Below are positions 63,585 to 64,000 of a stretch of 64,000 nt of DNA, one piece after another. Source of the stretch: Sulfitobacter maritimus (GTDB taxonomy: Bacteria; Pseudomonadota; Alphaproteobacteria; Rhodobacterales; Rhodobacteraceae). The stretch's first letter is position 1; every line of letters starts with the position of its first letter. The position numbers and the translations under genes were made by a program. Below the pieces are notes generated by a model, which saw only the letters and a list, made by a program, of their open reading frames with translations, had not been told where the DNA came from and ran no database searches. Location: the NCBI RefSeq assembly GCF_013346665.1, contig NZ_JABVBB010000038.1:372001-436000 (forward strand). Reading direction: 5' to 3'.

Positions 63585-64000
63585 CTTGGGGCGTCCTCGG
63601 GGTTGGAGCGGCGGACGCGGGCCTCCGCCAATGTCATGAAGCTGCGCGCAGCTTCGGGGCGTGTTTCGGGATAGTCGGTGCGGCAGTGCGCGCCGCGGCT
63701 TTCGCGGCGGGCAAGGGCGGCAGCGGCGATCAGGGTTGCGGTGGCTGTCATGTTTTGCAGTTGCGCACAGTCGGGTTGTGCGGCCTCAATCTGCGCAATG
63801 GTGGCAAGGGCGCGGCGCAGCCCTGTCGCATCGCGCAGGACGCCGACATCGCGCGTCATGGTTTGGCGCAACTCGGTGACGAGGGCCGCATCAGGCGTTT
63901 CGCCAGTAGGGAGATCGGGCAGGGCTACCGTGTCGCTACCGCCTGCGCCGCACTCCTCCAGCATGTCCTGCGCCGCGCGGCGGGCAAAGACGAGCGCTTC
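63581..64000 (-). CDS. nadB: L-aspartate oxidase, C-terminal end (cut by the window edge)
   Basis: The last ~139 residues of NadB, entering from the right edge in frame (EALVFARRAAQD) and ending in the helical C-terminal domain with LRQTMTRDVGVLRDATGLRRAL and ARRESRGAHCRTDYPE, both typical of NadB. It oxidises aspartate to iminoaspartate ahead of quinolinate synthesis. Coupling to nadC by ATGA supports the call; the FAD domain lies outside. Confidence 0.92.
   Translation of the reverse strand, partial: EALVFARRAAQDMLEECGAGGSDTVALPDLPTGETPDAALVTELRQTMTRDVGVLRDATGLRRALATIAQIEAAQPDCAQLQNMTATATLIAAAALARRESRGAHCRTDYPETRPEAARSFMTLAEARVRRSNPEDAPR

Noticed and set aside
1-64000. Mobile elements, prophage, CRISPR arrays, toxin-antitoxin or defence islands
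   Set aside because: No transposase, integrase, direct-repeat array, tRNA-flanked island or recognised defence gene was seen; the window is core chromosome.

Overview
The window reads as a chromosomal segment of a marine alphaproteobacterium of the Rhodobacterales (Roseobacter group, Sulfitobacter-like). The grounds are the RegB/SenC/RegA redox cluster, the hemD/Mic60/HemY operon, AddAB in place of RecBCD, an AmgK-MurU recycling pair, and the order parB-parA-rsmG-mnmG-mnmE-rho-hemJ // maf-aroE-coaE-dnaQ-secB. No rRNA, tRNA, insertion sequence, phage gene, transposase or CRISPR array was seen. Almost all of it is conserved core chromosome.

Layout. 1-5.5 kb: the start of an ABC exporter gene (cut by the window edge) with a possible 8-codon leader ORF, then cca, a CoA-type Nudix gene and hslO, all leftward; a second Nudix gene; a REC-SpoIIE phosphatase and a divergent Hpt gene. 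6-13 kb: ilvA, argG, a secreted protein, an exported MsrA, a PfkB kinase and maeB. 13-20 kb: mutS, grpE-hrcA, rph-rdgB-hemW. 20-31 kb: the origin domain. The leftward arm is hemJ, rho, mnmE, mnmG, rsmG, parA, parB and the rightward arm is maf, aroE, coaE, dnaQ. They diverge from a 0.4-kb gene-free, partly AT-rich stretch (27549-27954) with DnaA-box and GANTC motifs, which I take to be oriC. Two perfect 16-bp parS palindromes lie in mnmG/rsmG, 3-5.5 kb from it.

31-38 kb: secB, fxsA, a Tim44-domain gene, mltA (its 5' end may carry a frameshift), an Smr gene, an MFS gene with a sequestered start codon, hslVU with a heat-shock-type promoter, and trxA. 38-49.5 kb: a long leftward run regB - PAS protein - tsaE - amgK - murU - addB - addA - trxA, with a perfect CtrA-type motif ahead of the PAS gene. 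49.6-55.4 kb: senC, regA, a GNAT gene, an HD hydrolase, ahcY, a very acidic PRC-barrel protein, a DUF2853 protein and a possible structured RNA. 55.6-64 kb: EVE and YciI genes, gpsA, tsaD, hemD-mic60-hemY, GNAT, nadC and the end of nadB.

The window is compact: ATGA, TGATG or TAATG stop/start overlaps are common within operons, and five convergent pairs overlap at their 3' ends. Working themes are chromosome start-up and segregation (oriC, parS, ParAB), tRNA modification (MnmE/MnmG, TsaE/TsaD, Cca), protein quality control (GrpE, HrcA, HslO, HslVU, SecB, MsrA, TrxA), haem supply (HemW, HemJ, HemD, HemY) and redox control (RegBA, Sco). I did not find a convincing wholly new system. The most promising undescribed signals are regulatory: the leader ORF before the exporter, parS over the mnmG start, the hairpin over the MFS start, the CtrA motif before the PAS gene, and the 55.4-kb RNA candidate.
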